Source of the DNA: Desulfotomaculaceae bacterium | GTDB lineage: Bacteria > Bacillota > Desulfotomaculia > Desulfotomaculales > Pelotomaculaceae | Direction of reading: 5' to 3' | NCBI GenBank assembly: GCA_028709235.1 | Contig: JAQVXL010000013.1 | Coordinates: 1 to 39,769, forward strand | DNA: 39,769 bases | Shown: piece by piece, positions 24,789 to 34,715 of the stretch | How the letters are laid out: every line of letters begins with the position of its first letter | How positions within the stretch are numbered: position 1 is the first letter of the stretch | The notes under the pieces: generated by a model | What the model was told of the DNA's origin: nothing | Database searches by the model: none | Seen by the model: only the letters and a program-made list of their open reading frames with translations | Program-made: the position numbers and the translations under genes

Positions 24789-25736
24789 GTGGTCCATTTT
24801 AACGCGGCTGCCCTTAGGCCCGGGATAGTAGGTGTTTTTAGAATAACAAGGTTTCTGCCGGTAGTAGCTTCAACCTTAGGCGCCTTTGCCCTTGGAATTT
24901 TTCCCGCCATAGCAGCTAACGGGCTTAATTTCTTGACAGCCTGGCACATTTTATTGATCGTTTTTGCCGGAACAACGTTGCACTGTATCACCGGCCACGC
25001 CTACAATGATTTTGCTGACTGGCGTTCCGGCACGGACGGGCATAGTCCCGGCATACTGTCGGGCGGTTCCGGGGTAATAGAAGAAGGTTTATTGAATGAA
25101 AGAGGTCTCTTTTTTATCGGCCTGGCCGGAATGGCGTTGCCGGTATTAATAGGTCTGTACTTTTACAGTTTGCGGGGCGTAAATGTCATATACATCCTTT
25201 TGACAGGGATCTGGGCGGGGGCGGCCTATTCCCTGCCGCCTTTCAAGCTGGCTTACCGCCCGCTGGCGGGTGAATGGCTTGCTTTGTTTCCTGCTTTTAT
25301 AACACTTACAGTTGGTTCTTTTTTTATTTTAACAGGGAGTGTCAACTGGCAGGTAATCACTGCCGGTATTATTCATGGTTTAATCACACTGGGATGGATA
25401 ATGCAGCATCACCTTACCGACATAAAATCAGACCTGAACGCTGTTCCTGTTAAGAACACAACTCCCGCTTATGTTTATAAAAAGTGGGGTTTGGACACCA
25501 CCAGGTTTGTCCCTGCCGCATATTTTTTTTTAGCAGTGAGCGCCGGTCTCACAGGCGGCATCTTGATCAATCCGGTATTAGCCCTGACTGCCATTCCTTC
25601 ATGCCTGTGTATATATATTGCTGTTATGACTGATCCCTCCGATGTTCGGTCAATTACCGGCGCAGAAATAAAAATGCTCGCGATTGCTACAGGTAATGCA
25701 TTTGTATTGTCTATACTGCTGGCATTGGGTTTTTAG
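24789..25736 (+). CDS. UbiA-family prenyltransferase
   Basis: The 315-residue integral membrane protein has the two aspartate motifs of the family: NDFADWRSGTD (73-83) and HHLTDIKSD (about 205-213), which bind the prenyl diphosphate through magnesium. It has about eight to nine predicted membrane helices. It would attach a polyprenyl chain to an aromatic or other acceptor, as MenA and UbiA do; the acceptor is unknown. GTG start with AAAGGAGG just upstream. It ends with a 4-base overlap with the convergent flavoprotein gene. A menaquinone role is plausible, given the prenyl synthase and methyltransferase nearby. Confidence 0.9.
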   Translation: MVHFNAAALRPGIVGVFRITRFLPVVASTLGAFALGIFPAIAANGLNFLTAWHILLIVFAGTTLHCITGHAYNDFADWRSGTDGHSPGILSGGSGVIEEGLLNERGLFFIGLAGMALPVLIGLYFYSLRGVNVIYILLTGIWAGAAYSLPPFKLAYRPLAGEWLALFPAFITLTVGSFFILTGSVNWQVITAGIIHGLITLGWIMQHHLTDIKSDLNAVPVKNTTPAYVYKKWGLDTTRFVPAAYFFLAVSAGLTGGILINPVLALTAIPSCLCIYIAVMTDPSDVRSITGAEIKMLAIATGNAFVLSILLALGF

Positions 25737-26908
25737 TCTGCTCGATTCGTTGGCTTTAAACCTGACGGCTGCACTTTCCTGAACAGCATGAATGGTATAT
25801 GGTGGAGAAACCAGCGATAGTATTTCTGGTAGCTGAGCCGGCCGTGAATTATCTCCAGAGACTTTTGAAAAGGTTCTTGCGAGTTAAAATACATTCCAAA
25901 CAGGAAGTCCGGCAGTCTTTGAAATAACCTGGCAATAGACATGGCAGCCTTTAGATCAGCGCCAAACTCTGCATAGCATCTTTCTTCGTAGATTAGAAGG
26001 TTTTTTATTTTTAAGTCAAGTCCTGCCAGGAGCAACGACGCTGCCGTTTTAGCCGCGAGCCGTCCTGAAGCGACGGCATAGCGGATGCCCTCCCCGGTAA
26101 TCGGATCGGCAAACCCGGCCGCATCACCTGCCAGTATTACCCGATCGTCGACTGTTGTTCTGCGTATCCCGCCAAGTGGTAAGGCATGACCTCTCACATT
26201 CTGTTTCTCAAACCCTTTTTTCTCCAGAAAATTATGCAATGCTGCCTTTAATCCAGCAACATCCGCACACCATCCTCCCGTTCCGACCGACAGGCATTCC
26301 CTCTTGGGAAATACCCAGCTGTAGCTCATCGGCAGGGGTCCGTAATGTATTTCAATCATTCCCTGGTTGTAATCACTATTTTCCTTGTCAACGCATTCTG
26401 TACAGAAGCAGAAGGCCAGCTCATTTCTGCGAAAGGGGCCTCTGATTGTTTTTGCAATGATACTATTTACACCATCCGCGCCGATTAATAATTTGCCGGT
26501 ATAAGCGGCAGTTCCAGTCCGTACCGTTACACCGCCGGGCTCTATGTCAAAAGAAGTTATCTCCTCCCCTTCTCTCAATACTGCCCCCACATGAACGGCT
26601 GCTCTAACCAGCCAGTAATCGAATTTCTCTCTGGCCACAACATACATAAACTCTTTTTCCGAATCTATCTTAATACTTTTCGCACCGTAAAAGCTATGAA
26701 AAGAACTGCATCTTGCCTCCACAATTTTCTCGGGAATCGGGCACCAAAGTAAATTTGCAGCGGCGGCTGTCACTCCTCCCCCACAAGGCTTGCAGCGGGG
26801 CAGGTGTTCCTTCTCAATAATTATTACGCTCAGTCCGGCCCTGGCACATTCCATAGCGGCAGTTGCCCCTGCTGGACCTCCACCTGCAATGATCACATCG
26901 TATTTCAT
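25733..26908 (-). CDS. Geranylgeranyl-reductase-family flavoprotein
   Basis: The 391-residue protein begins YDVIIAGGGPAGATAAMECARAG (split: YDVIIAGGGPAG, ATAAMECARAG), an FAD-binding Rossmann motif, followed by RCKPCGGGVT, the cysteine/glycine block of the geranylgeranyl reductase family. LIGADGVNS and VILAGDAAGFADPITGEGI follow, as in this family. Such enzymes saturate double bonds in isoprenoid chains of chlorophyll, archaeal lipids or menaquinone. GGGGGG precedes the ATG. It converges on and overlaps the UbiA gene by four bases; the pairing suggests a chain made and attached by the neighbours is then partly saturated. Confidence 0.85.
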   Translation of the reverse strand: MKYDVIIAGGGPAGATAAMECARAGLSVIIIEKEHLPRCKPCGGGVTAAAANLLWCPIPEKIVEARCSSFHSFYGAKSIKIDSEKEFMYVVAREKFDYWLVRAAVHVGAVLREGEEITSFDIEPGGVTVRTGTAAYTGKLLIGADGVNSIIAKTIRGPFRRNELAFCFCTECVDKENSDYNQGMIEIHYGPLPMSYSWVFPKRECLSVGTGGWCADVAGLKAALHNFLEKKGFEKQNVRGHALPLGGIRRTTVDDRVILAGDAAGFADPITGEGIRYAVASGRLAAKTAASLLLAGLDLKIKNLLIYEERCYAEFGADLKAAMSIARLFQRLPDFLFGMYFNSQEPFQKSLEIIHGRLSYQKYYRWFLHHIPFMLFRKVQPSGLKPTNRAD

Positions 26909-26954
26909 TTAATTATACCCCCCGGCGGTTTCAGTCATATTATCCCACTATAAG

Positions 26955-26992
26955 GTTAAAAAAACCTTACCATAATATTAATGGTGAGGTTT
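26955..26992 (-). terminator. Terminator of the selA-selB operon
   Basis: Read on the minus strand, AAACCTCACCAT and ATGGTAAGGTTT form a 12-bp stem with one mismatch around TAATATT, followed directly by a T-run. It lies about 43 bases after the selB stop. Confidence 0.85.
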
Positions 26993-27034
26993 ATTGGAGA
27001 TCTTTTAACATTGCAGGAGGACTGTCCCCCCGTG

Positions 27035-28960
27035 TTACCGGTTATCCAGCGCTTTGCCCGGCAGGCGCGTGTCGCCGACTCGTTTGGTTAGCTTTTCCCG
27101 GTCAAAATACTCCAGCAGCGGCAGGGCATATTTGCGGGAAGTCTTAAGCAGGTCCCGCAGTTCACCCACTGTAATTTCCCCGTGCTCACTGAGATAAGCC
27201 GCGACCTTACTAATCGCTTCCAGCAATACCTCTCTTTTAAAATAAAGGTCATCGGTTACTTTGACCATTTCTCCGGTTCTTACTAAGTATTGCAGCAGTT
27301 CTGCGCCCTTCGCCTCACCAAGGCCTATAGTATTGCTGAGTTCAGCCCAGCTAGGAGGCAGAAAAGCCGACTCGCTCATAATCCGGCCGATCTGCTGGAT
27401 CTGTTTTTTTTGCTGCTGGTCGGGGCCGGGTGCAAAATCATGCACCGCCACAACCTTCGGCAGTACCTGGAGGACTTCTTCCTTTTCCATTTCCAATAGC
27501 ACCAGCTGAAAAACTTTTGCGCTGAGTTGCTGAAATTTCCTGGAGCGAATCTCTTCCTTCGGATAGCCGTCTCTTAACGGGAACTGACGGTGATAAGAAA
27601 TCACCAGCGCTTTTATATCCTCCAGCCAGCTGGTATAAACAGCTGTTGATACAAAGTATTGTTTGCCATCACCGCTGATCTGCTTAACCTCTTTTTCCTC
27701 AGCCAAAACAGCGGCCGCTTCCATCACCTCTTTTTCCTGCAGGCCGGTACCTGCTGCTACCTCCGCCGGCAGATGCATATTGCTGTTAGCGTCCAGGTAC
27801 AGTTTTACTATCTCAGCGGGATCGCCTTTTTCTCTGGTGGCCAGGGCGTCCAGCACATCCTCGCGAAAACGCTTGTGCTTGCGTTTGGGCGCCGGGTCTA
27901 TGACAGTGCCGCCACCAATTGTCCGCATCGGCGAGTATGATCTAATCACAAAACGGTCACCTTTAGCCGGTACCGTCTGTTCCTCCAGTATAATCTGAGC
28001 GTAAACCGTGGAACCGGGCTCCAACTCCTCTCTGTCCAGCAGTACCACTCGTCCCAGTGTCTCTCTGGTGCCCAAATAAAAACGTACCCTGGCCCTGTTT
28101 TTTAGGGGTTTGACAGCGCTTTTCAGCAATAGCAGGCGCACATCCAGGCGTTGTGACGGTTTGAGCACCCCCGGTCCGGCAACAACGCTGCCGCGCCCAA
28201 TTTGTTCAGCCTCAAGCCCCGCCAGGTTGACTGCCACTCTCCGGCCTGCTTCAGCAACTTCAACCTTTTCACCGTGCACCTGGATTGTGCGGACCCTGGC
28301 GGATAAACCTTCGGGTTGGACTTCAACCATCTCCCCGACTTTTATAACACCGGACAACAGTGTCCCCGTGACCACAGTACCGAAACCTGTTATGGTAAAA
28401 ACCCTGTCTACAGGTAGCCTGGGCCGGCCCTGGCCAGCTTTTGGAACGAATTCCTCCATCGCCTGGCCGATCAATTCCAGCAATTCAGAGATTCCTTTCT
28501 TAGTAACTGCCGAAACCGTCACCACTGGAGCGTCTGCCAGGACCGTTTCTTGCAGAAAATCGCTAACGTCCTCTTTAACCAGGTCCAGCCATTCATCATC
28601 CACCAGATCGCACTTGGTTAATACAACTATCCCTTTATTGACCTGGAGAAGCTGAATGATATCCATGTGCTCCCTGGTCTGGGGCATGACACCTTCATCA
28701 GCGGCTATCACCAGCAGCACCAGGTCGAACCCACCGGCCCCCGCCAGCATGTTTTTAATAAACCGTTCGTGTCCCGGCACATCAACAATACCGGCTCTGC
28801 GACCGCCGGGAAGATTGAGGTAGGTAAAACCAAGTTCAATAGAAATGCCCCGTTCTTTTTCTTCCTTCAGGCGGTCTGTATCCACTCCGGTCATAGCCTT
28901 TACCAGTGCGGTTTTTCCATGATCCACATGTCCTGCGGTCCCGATAATCAGGTGCTTCAA
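27035..28960 (-). CDS. selB: Selenocysteine-specific elongation factor
   Basis: SelB delivers Sec-tRNA to UGA codons by recognising a SECIS hairpin. The 641-residue protein has the GTPase motifs [11 protein letters not shown] (7-17), DVPGHE and TKCD, then EF-Tu-like domains 2 and 3. It ends in the family's C-terminal winged-helix modules (about 380-641), which bind mRNA, and reads [21 protein letters not shown] near the end (split: [21 protein letters not shown]). TTG start with GGAAGTG upstream, 19 bases after the selA stop. It forms a two-gene operon with selA. Confidence 0.97.
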   Translation of the reverse strand: MKHLIIGTAGHVDHGKTALVKAMTGVDTDRLKEEKERGISIELGFTYLNLPGGRRAGIVDVPGHERFIKNMLAGAGGFDLVLLVIAADEGVMPQTREHMDIIQLLQVNKGIVVLTKCDLVDDEWLDLVKEDVSDFLQETVLADAPVVTVSAVTKKGISELLELIGQAMEEFVPKAGQGRPRLPVDRVFTITGFGTVVTGTLLSGVIKVGEMVEVQPEGLSARVRTIQVHGEKVEVAEAGRRVAVNLAGLEAEQIGRGSVVAGPGVLKPSQRLDVRLLLLKSAVKPLKNRARVRFYLGTRETLGRVVLLDREELEPGSTVYAQIILEEQTVPAKGDRFVIRSYSPMRTIGGGTVIDPAPKRKHKRFREDVLDALATREKGDPAEIVKLYLDANSNMHLPAEVAAGTGLQEKEVMEAAAVLAEEKEVKQISGDGKQYFVSTAVYTSWLEDIKALVISYHRQFPLRDGYPKEEIRSRKFQQLSAKVFQLVLLEMEKEEVLQVLPKVVAVHDFAPGPDQQQKKQIQQIGRIMSESAFLPPSWAELSNTIGLGEAKGAELLQYLVRTGEMVKVTDDLYFKREVLLEAISKVAAYLSEHGEITVGELRDLLKTSRKYALPLLEYFDREKLTKRVGDTRLPGKALDNR

Positions 28961-28979
28961 AATTACACACTTCCAGTCA

Positions 28980-30404
28980 TTATTCTAAAGCTCTTGCAAC
29001 AGCCTCTGCCAGAAGCTGTAGTTCCGTATCGCTGATGGTCCTGAGATCCAGAATAAGCCTGTCTTCCTGTACCCTGCCCATAACAGCGGGGTCCCCGCGC
29101 CGCAGCGCCGCCTGCAGTTCACCAGCGCTTATATTACGAGGGCTCACAGCCACCACTGCCGTAAGTAGTTCTGCGGTCGGCATGGCCCCGCCGCCAACAG
29201 CCGATATACCCTTTTCAACTGTAAACTCAGCTATGGTTTTATCTAAAACATTCTGCAAAAAACTCTTCAGGGTATAAGCTCTTTTTTCAAGAATTCCCTG
29301 GTTCACAGTCAGCATTTGCAGGGTTGGAATTTCCCCGATCGCTTTCTCTTCATCCTGGTATTCCCTCAGGGTCGCTTCCAGAGCTGCCACAGTCATCTTA
29401 TCAACCCTGACCGCCCTGGTCAGAGGATTCTTTTTCATCTTTTCTATGTAATAGCGCTTACCGAGGATAATTCCTGCCTGCGGGCCTCCCAGAAGTTTAT
29501 CACCGCTGAAAGTAACTATGTCCGGGCCAGCTCCCAGCACCTCCTGCACAGTTGGTTCCTGCGGTAGCCCAAAACGGCTTAAATCAAGCAAAAAACCGCT
29601 GCCCAGGTCAGACATTACCGGCAGGTTATATTCCCTGCCGATCTCAACCAGTTCACCGATAGTGGTTTCTCTGGTAAAACCGATAATGCGGTAATTGCTG
29701 GTATGCACATGGAGCAGCATGGCAGTTTCGCCGCAAATAGCCCTCCTGTAATCCTCCGGGTAGGTTTTGTTGGTAGCTCCTACTTCGACCAGTTTGGCGC
29801 CGCTCTGGGCCATCACTTCGGGAATTCGGAAAGAACCGCCGATTTCAACCAACTGCCCCCGCGAAACAATAACTTCCCGTCCCCTGGCAGCAGTGCTCAA
29901 GGCCAGCAAAACCGCCGCCGCGTTGTTATTCACAACAAGGGCATCTTCCGCTCCGGTCAGCGAGGTAAGCAGGTTTTCCAGCGCGGCATATCTTGATCCC
30001 CTGCGCCCGGTTTTAAGGTCAAGTTCGAGGTTGGAGTAATTTGAGGCCACTATGTTAACAGCTTCCCTGGCACGTTCGCTAAGAAGGGCGCGCCCCAGGT
30101 TTGTGTGCAGTATAACCCCGGTAGCGTTAATCACCCGGCGCAGGTTTGGCCGTACTGCAAGCTTTACCACTGCTGCCGTTTTTTCAACTACCATTTCCAG
30201 GTATTCTTCTTTTTTTATTTCCGGCCGCGTCTTGGCAGCGCCTGACAATATTCCCTTCCTCTCATCAGCCAGTACAGCCCGAACAGCCCCAAGGATGACA
30301 ATACGCGGGTGGTTTTCCAGCATTTCCGCGACCCGGCCATCCCTCAGCACCTCGTCAACAGACGGTAGCTGTCTGAGGCTTTTTTCCATGCAATTTTCGC
30401 TCAT
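28980..30404 (-). CDS. selA: L-seryl-tRNA(Sec) selenium transferase
   Basis: SelA converts seryl-tRNA-Sec to selenocysteyl-tRNA-Sec using selenophosphate and PLP. I choose the ATG at 30404 (GGAGG four bases upstream), giving 474 residues; the TTG at 30422 lacks a site. The N-terminal helical domain starts [29 protein letters not shown] is the family block, and the PLP lysine is in [14 protein letters not shown]. It is first in the selA-selB operon. selD is not in the window, nor is a clear UGA-containing selenoprotein gene. Confidence 0.97.
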   Translation of the reverse strand: MSENCMEKSLRQLPSVDEVLRDGRVAEMLENHPRIVILGAVRAVLADERKGILSGAAKTRPEIKKEEYLEMVVEKTAAVVKLAVRPNLRRVINATGVILHTNLGRALLSERAREAVNIVASNYSNLELDLKTGRRGSRYAALENLLTSLTGAEDALVVNNNAAAVLLALSTAARGREVIVSRGQLVEIGGSFRIPEVMAQSGAKLVEVGATNKTYPEDYRRAICGETAMLLHVHTSNYRIIGFTRETTIGELVEIGREYNLPVMSDLGSGFLLDLSRFGLPQEPTVQEVLGAGPDIVTFSGDKLLGGPQAGIILGKRYYIEKMKKNPLTRAVRVDKMTVAALEATLREYQDEEKAIGEIPTLQMLTVNQGILEKRAYTLKSFLQNVLDKTIAEFTVEKGISAVGGGAMPTAELLTAVVAVSPRNISAGELQAALRRGDPAVMGRVQEDRLILDLRTISDTELQLLAEAVARALE

Positions 30405-30650
30405 ACAGCCTCCAATAAGCAAAATTATATTATTCCATAACTTTTTTAAATTATATGGCAGTAAACCAGCAAAAGCAAGTAATTAAGGAATTTGGCCTTA
30501 TAGCCATTTTCTTTTAACAATCACAACTAGTCAATCGTCAATCTGCTATATATAATAGAAGAAGTAAGCTTAAAAATATTTAAGACAGGTTGGCGCCTGA
30601 GCTGGAAGCTTCAAATGCATAACCGCAATAAAAGCGGTTTCTTTGATTTA

Positions 30651-30678
30651 TTGACATTACTAAAGCAAGGAATATAAT
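30651..30678 (+). promoter_or_regulatory. Consensus sigma-A promoter of purL
   Basis: TTGACA (30651-30656) and TATAAT (30673-30678) are both perfect consensus hexamers with a 16-base spacer, giving a predicted start near 30685 and a 65-base leader to purL. An imperfect hairpin (AACCGC / GCGGTT at 30621-30638) just upstream may be an operator or insulator. I see no riboswitch fold in the leader. Confidence 0.85.
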
Positions 30679-30750
30679 ATCACTATCTAATTCTATTTTA
30701 TCTGATGTAAGACGTAGACCCAACCGCAACTATTAGAAAGGAGGAAAAAT

Positions 30751-33585
30751 ATGATCCAGGAAGCACGGGTGATGGTCAGAGACGGTATCCCAGACAGCAA
30801 GGGAGACGAAGTCCTGTACGAGATCCATCACGCCCTGGGTATCAGCAGTGTGGAAAAAGTCAGGACAGCAAAGGTTTTTCGCTTTGAGGGCATTGATGAA
30901 GATGCTGCCCGTTTTCTTGCCGAGAGATTGCTGACCGAAGAAATATTTCAATCCTTCCGGGTAAACAGCACGATAATTAATGACGCCGCTTTCGTTATCG
31001 AAGTGGCTTACAGACCCGGAGTTATGAACCCCGAGGCGGATTCTCTGATGAAATCAGCCTCTGACCTGGGAGTAGATGGCTTAATCGCAGCTGATTCAGC
31101 CTGGCAGTATGGATTTTACGGTAAAAATGTTACTGAGGCTGATATCGAACGCATCGTTAACAGCCTGCTGGTTAACGCCACAGTGGAATATGTGGTAAAA
31201 GAAAGTCCTGAAACACTGATCATCCAGGGCAGCCCCGGCCGTACAGAGATTGTCCCCATCCGCAGCATGAATGATCAACAGCTGATTGAGTTAAGCCAGG
31301 ACAAGCTATTCTTAAATTTAGAAGAAATGAGGGTCATCCAGAATTACTTCAATTCTCTTGACAGGGATCCTACCGATTGTGAAATTGAAATCATCGCCCA
31401 GACCTGGTCGGAGCACTGTGGCCACAAGACTTTTAAGGCCAGGCTGATAGTAGACGGGAAAGAAAAAAAGCCCCTGCTGAAGAGACTGCGTGACGCTACA
31501 GAGGAAAGCAAAAACCCGCTGGTGTTGTCAGCTTTCGTTGACAACTCGGGTGTAATGGATTTTTATGACGGTATGGCTATCTGCGGCAAAGTTGAGACCC
31601 ATAACTCCCCGTCGGCAATTGAACCGTACGGCGGGGCTATGACAGGCAGCGGCGGCGTTTTTCGCGATATTGCAGGTACCGGACTGGGCGCAAAAGTAAT
31701 CGCTTCAACAGATATGTTTTGTTTTGCGCCCCCTGATTTGCCCGCTGCAGAAATACCGCCCGGCTGCCTGCACCCGCATTATCTCTTAAGGCGCGCGATC
31801 GCCGGTATCAGGGATTACGGCAACCGCATGGGAATACCTACAAATAACGGGTCTCTGCATTTCCACCGGGACTACCGCGCCAAACCTACAGTTATCGCGG
31901 GCGCGTATGGTATTCTGCCGGCGGCTGCCTGCCAGAAAGGCCAGCCACAGCCAGGCGACCGGGTTATGGCGATGGGCGGCCGGACCGGCCGGGACGGTAT
32001 CCACGGCGCCACCTTTTCCAGCGGCGAGATGACTGACCGTACCATAGACGTAAATGCCAGCGCCGTACAGATCGGCCACCCGATTGAAGAAAAACGCATG
32101 TTTGACGCGATATTAACGGCCAGGGACGAAGGTTTGATCCGGGCCATCACCGATTGCGGCGCTGGGGGATTTGCCTCAGCGGTAGGTGAAATGGGCGCGG
32201 AAACCGGGGCGCGCATCGCTCTTGATCTGGCGCCCCTGAAGTACCCGGGGCTTTCACCCTGGGAAATACTGCTTTCCGAAAGCCAGGAAAGAATGGTGCT
32301 GGCCGTAGCGCCTGAACACGTTGAACGCTTGTTGGAAATCTGCCGCGATTATAACGTTGAAGTCACTGTGCTGGGCGAATTTACGGGAGACGGACATTTT
32401 TCCGCCACCTACGATGGTCGCAAAGTAATGGACCTGGATATGAATTTTCTGCATGACGGGCTGCCCCAGCGTGTGCTGAGCGCTGCCTGGAAAAGACCAC
32501 CCCTGACTGAGCTTAAAATTAAGGCGCCCGCTGATTGGCCTGGTCTGTATAAAAAAGTCCTGGGACATTTAAATGTATGCTCCAAGGAACCCATTGTCAG
32601 GATGTACGATCATGGGGTCCAGGGTACCAACGCCTTGCCGCCCTTCGCCGGCGTACACGTAGACGGCCCCAACGACGCAGCAATCCTGACGCCAATACTC
32701 GGCAAACCTTACGGTTTGGTGATTTCGCACGGCCTTAACCCTGTTTTAAACCAGATTGACCCTTATTACGGCAGTATCTGGGCGGCAACGGAGGCGGTTG
32801 CCAATGCTGTAGCCTGCGGCGCCAATCCAGACGAGATGGTCTTAATCGACAACTTTATCTGGCCTTTCCCGGATGAAGAACAGCTGGGCGCTCTGGATAT
32901 GGCCATTGACGCCTGCGTAGATTTCGTAAGGGCTACCGGTATGCCTTTCATATCCGGTAAAGACAGTCTTTCCAGCACATACCGGGGCAAAGACGGTACA
33001 GTAATCAAAATCCCGCCCGTCCTTTGTGTTTCTGCATTTGGCCGCATTCCTGACGCTGCAAAAACTGTTTCGGCAGATTTCAAAGCAGCAGGCAGCCATA
33101 TCGTCCTTCTAGGCTACCGCGACACGAAAGAAATGGCCGGTTCAGTCTACTGCCAGATCCATGACGCCCCGGGCAGCAACCTGCCCAGGATCAATCCAGA
33201 CAATTTAATGCCAGTTTTAAAAACACTTTATCGCACTGTCAGTTCACGCCAACTGCTGGCCTGTCATGACCTCAGCGAAGGCGGCCTGGCTGTCGCTCTA
33301 GCAGAAATGTGTTTTGGCGGCGATACGGGCGCAGTTATAAATATCCCTGAAGATGAGGACGCGATAAACTTCCTGTTCAACGAAACCGCAGGCTGCTTTC
33401 TGGCCGAGGTCCCTACCGGCCTGAAACCAGCAGCAATCTTTGGCGGTATTCCATGTAGAATAATTGGCGTGACCTCAACAGACAAAAGTATAACAGTAAA
33501 GCAATCAGGAGATGAATTATTCACCCTGGAACTGAATGAATTAAAAACAGCCTGGCAGCAGCCAATGAAGGAGGTTTTCCGTTGA
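30751..33585 (+). CDS. purL: Phosphoribosylformylglycinamidine synthase, PurL with fused PurS-like N terminus
   Basis: PurL converts FGAR to FGAM with ATP and ammonia in purine synthesis. At 944 residues it is longer than the usual small PurL (about 740). The first 170 residues hold two PurS-like segments: one from residue 4 (ARVMVRDGIPDSKGDE to LLTEEIFQSFRV), one from about 81 (FVIEVAYRPGVMNPEAD to LLVNATVEYVVKE). The catalytic part follows, with QTWSEHCGHKTF and THNSPSAIEPYGGAMTGSGG as nucleotide-binding blocks. GAAAGGAGG precedes the ATG. The stop overlaps purQ by four bases, so glutaminase is a separate chain as in the small PurLQS system, but PurS is fused. Confidence 0.95.
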   Translation: MIQEARVMVRDGIPDSKGDEVLYEIHHALGISSVEKVRTAKVFRFEGIDEDAARFLAERLLTEEIFQSFRVNSTIINDAAFVIEVAYRPGVMNPEADSLMKSASDLGVDGLIAADSAWQYGFYGKNVTEADIERIVNSLLVNATVEYVVKESPETLIIQGSPGRTEIVPIRSMNDQQLIELSQDKLFLNLEEMRVIQNYFNSLDRDPTDCEIEIIAQTWSEHCGHKTFKARLIVDGKEKKPLLKRLRDATEESKNPLVLSAFVDNSGVMDFYDGMAICGKVETHNSPSAIEPYGGAMTGSGGVFRDIAGTGLGAKVIASTDMFCFAPPDLPAAEIPPGCLHPHYLLRRAIAGIRDYGNRMGIPTNNGSLHFHRDYRAKPTVIAGAYGILPAAACQKGQPQPGDRVMAMGGRTGRDGIHGATFSSGEMTDRTIDVNASAVQIGHPIEEKRMFDAILTARDEGLIRAITDCGAGGFASAVGEMGAETGARIALDLAPLKYPGLSPWEILLSESQERMVLAVAPEHVERLLEICRDYNVEVTVLGEFTGDGHFSATYDGRKVMDLDMNFLHDGLPQRVLSAAWKRPPLTELKIKAPADWPGLYKKVLGHLNVCSKEPIVRMYDHGVQGTNALPPFAGVHVDGPNDAAILTPILGKPYGLVISHGLNPVLNQIDPYYGSIWAATEAVANAVACGANPDEMVLIDNFIWPFPDEEQLGALDMAIDACVDFVRATGMPFISGKDSLSSTYRGKDGTVIKIPPVLCVSAFGRIPDAAKTVSADFKAAGSHIVLLGYRDTKEMAGSVYCQIHDAPGSNLPRINPDNLMPVLKTLYRTVSSRQLLACHDLSEGGLAVALAEMCFGGDTGAVINIPEDEDAINFLFNETAGCFLAEVPTGLKPAAIFGGIPCRIIGVTSTDKSITVKQSGDELFTLELNELKTAWQQPMKEVFR

Positions 33586-34367
33586 TGAAAAAACCGGGCG
33601 TCTGTGTTTTAAGGGCCGACGGCATTAACTGTGATGAGGAAACCTTCCATGCCTTTGAGAACGCCGGAGCTAAATGCGCTATGGTGCATGTTAACCAACT
33701 TAGACGCGGTGAGGAAAATCTTTCCAGCTACCAGATCCTCGCTCTGCCCGGCGGTTTTTCCTACGGGGATGACGTCCATTCGGGCAAAATCCTGGCCGTG
33801 GAACTGACTTCTTTTCTTAAAGAGCAGTTAAATGACTTTGTCCATAAAGGAAAGCTGGTTATTGGCATCTGCAATGGCTTTCAGGTGCTGGTCAGGACCG
33901 GTTTGCTGCCGTACCGCAGGCTTGGTGAAATCAAAACTACCCTTATGGTCAATAGCAGCGGTCATTTTGAATGCCGCTGGGTAAACCTTTTGGTCGAAAG
34001 CACCCCCTGTGTTTTTACACGCGGTATGGCAGGAAAGATTATGAGTGTGCAAGTTGCTAATGGTGGGGGTAAATTTTATACTGCCCCGGATACTTTGCAG
34101 GATATTGAGAACCAGGGCCAGGTCGTATTCCGCTATGCCGGAAACGATGGCAGCCCCACCCTGTTATATCCGGCCAACCCGAATGGCTCCCTTAACGCCA
34201 TAGCGGGGATATGCGACAGTACGGGCCGCATCATGGGTATGATGCCTCACCCGGAACGGTGTGTGGGTAAAACTCAGCACCCCAACTGGCGCAGGATGTC
34301 GGGCGATAATTCGTTGTGCTGTCAGGATATTTTCAAAAACGCTGTGGAATATGCGCGACAGATGTGA
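33582..34367 (+). CDS. purQ: Phosphoribosylformylglycinamidine synthase glutaminase subunit
   Basis: PurQ hydrolyses glutamine and channels ammonia to PurL. The 261-residue class I amidotransferase has the nucleophile cysteine in GICNGFQVL and the His-Glu pair in MMPHPERCVG. A GGAGG lies inside purL's 3' end and the ATG overlaps the purL stop (TGATGAAA), indicating coupling. It is slightly longer than bacterial PurQ of about 225-230 residues. A strong palindromic terminator follows 53 bases downstream, so the operon is purL-purQ only. Confidence 0.95.
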   Translation: MMKKPGVCVLRADGINCDEETFHAFENAGAKCAMVHVNQLRRGEENLSSYQILALPGGFSYGDDVHSGKILAVELTSFLKEQLNDFVHKGKLVIGICNGFQVLVRTGLLPYRRLGEIKTTLMVNSSGHFECRWVNLLVESTPCVFTRGMAGKIMSVQVANGGGKFYTAPDTLQDIENQGQVVFRYAGNDGSPTLLYPANPNGSLNAIAGICDSTGRIMGMMPHPERCVGKTQHPNWRRMSGDNSLCCQDIFKNAVEYARQM

Positions 34368-34419
34368 TTTGATGATTTGGGAAGTAAGAAGTGAAACTGG
34401 GATATTAGATAGTTAGAAC

Positions 34420-34453
34420 AAGGCCTGTCAATTAATTGACAGGCCTTATACTT
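34420..34453 (+). terminator. Palindromic terminator after purQ
   Basis: AAGGCCTGTCAATT and AATTGACAGGCCTT make a 28-bp perfect palindrome (34420-34447), followed by ATACTTTTG. It ends the purL-purQ operon. The rest of the 348-base gap (34368-34715) holds a REP-like repeat at 34514-34610 and a short AT-rich leader for the next gene. Confidence 0.8.
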
Positions 34454-34513
34454 TTGCCAACATTATTGGAGAAATAGGGCATACCATTTCTAAAGCACTA
34501 TATCGCTGCATGA

Positions 34514-34610
34514 TACCAGACAGAAGGAATGGGGATACACCTCTGTTTGGGGCCTGGCTTTGGAGTTAAGGGATGTCCCCGATTGAAAGGCCGAGCTATG
34601 TCCCCGTTCG
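34514..34610 (+). repeat. REP-like repeat, second copy
   Basis: The segment contains TACCAGACAGA (34514-34524), ACACCTCTGTTT (34537-34548) and ATGTCCCCGATTGAAAGG (34573-34590), all found in the copy between hemB and ahbD at 3787-3876, there on the opposite strand. A further GTCCCC follows at 34600. The order of blocks differs, so these are related but rearranged copies. Confidence 0.65.
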
Positions 34611-34715
34611 GGAGGACATACCTTTTCAACGTGCGCTGATAATCTTAAGGCATAAATCGGGCTGTTTAAGAAACAATATAGACATAAGACATAAATTATT
34701 CAGGAGGAAACAGAC

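Noticed and set aside
27015-27034. Third REP-like copy (GGACTGTCCCCCC near the selB stop)
   Set aside because: Only a short stretch matches the TGTCCCC core; the longer shared blocks of the other two copies are absent.
28110-28655. A 181-codon plus-strand ORF
   Set aside because: It lies wholly antisense to selB and has the Ser/Thr-rich composition of a reverse-frame shadow.
30685-30750. Purine riboswitch in the purL leader
   Set aside because: The leader is only about 65 bases and does not show a three-way-junction fold or the conserved loop sequences.
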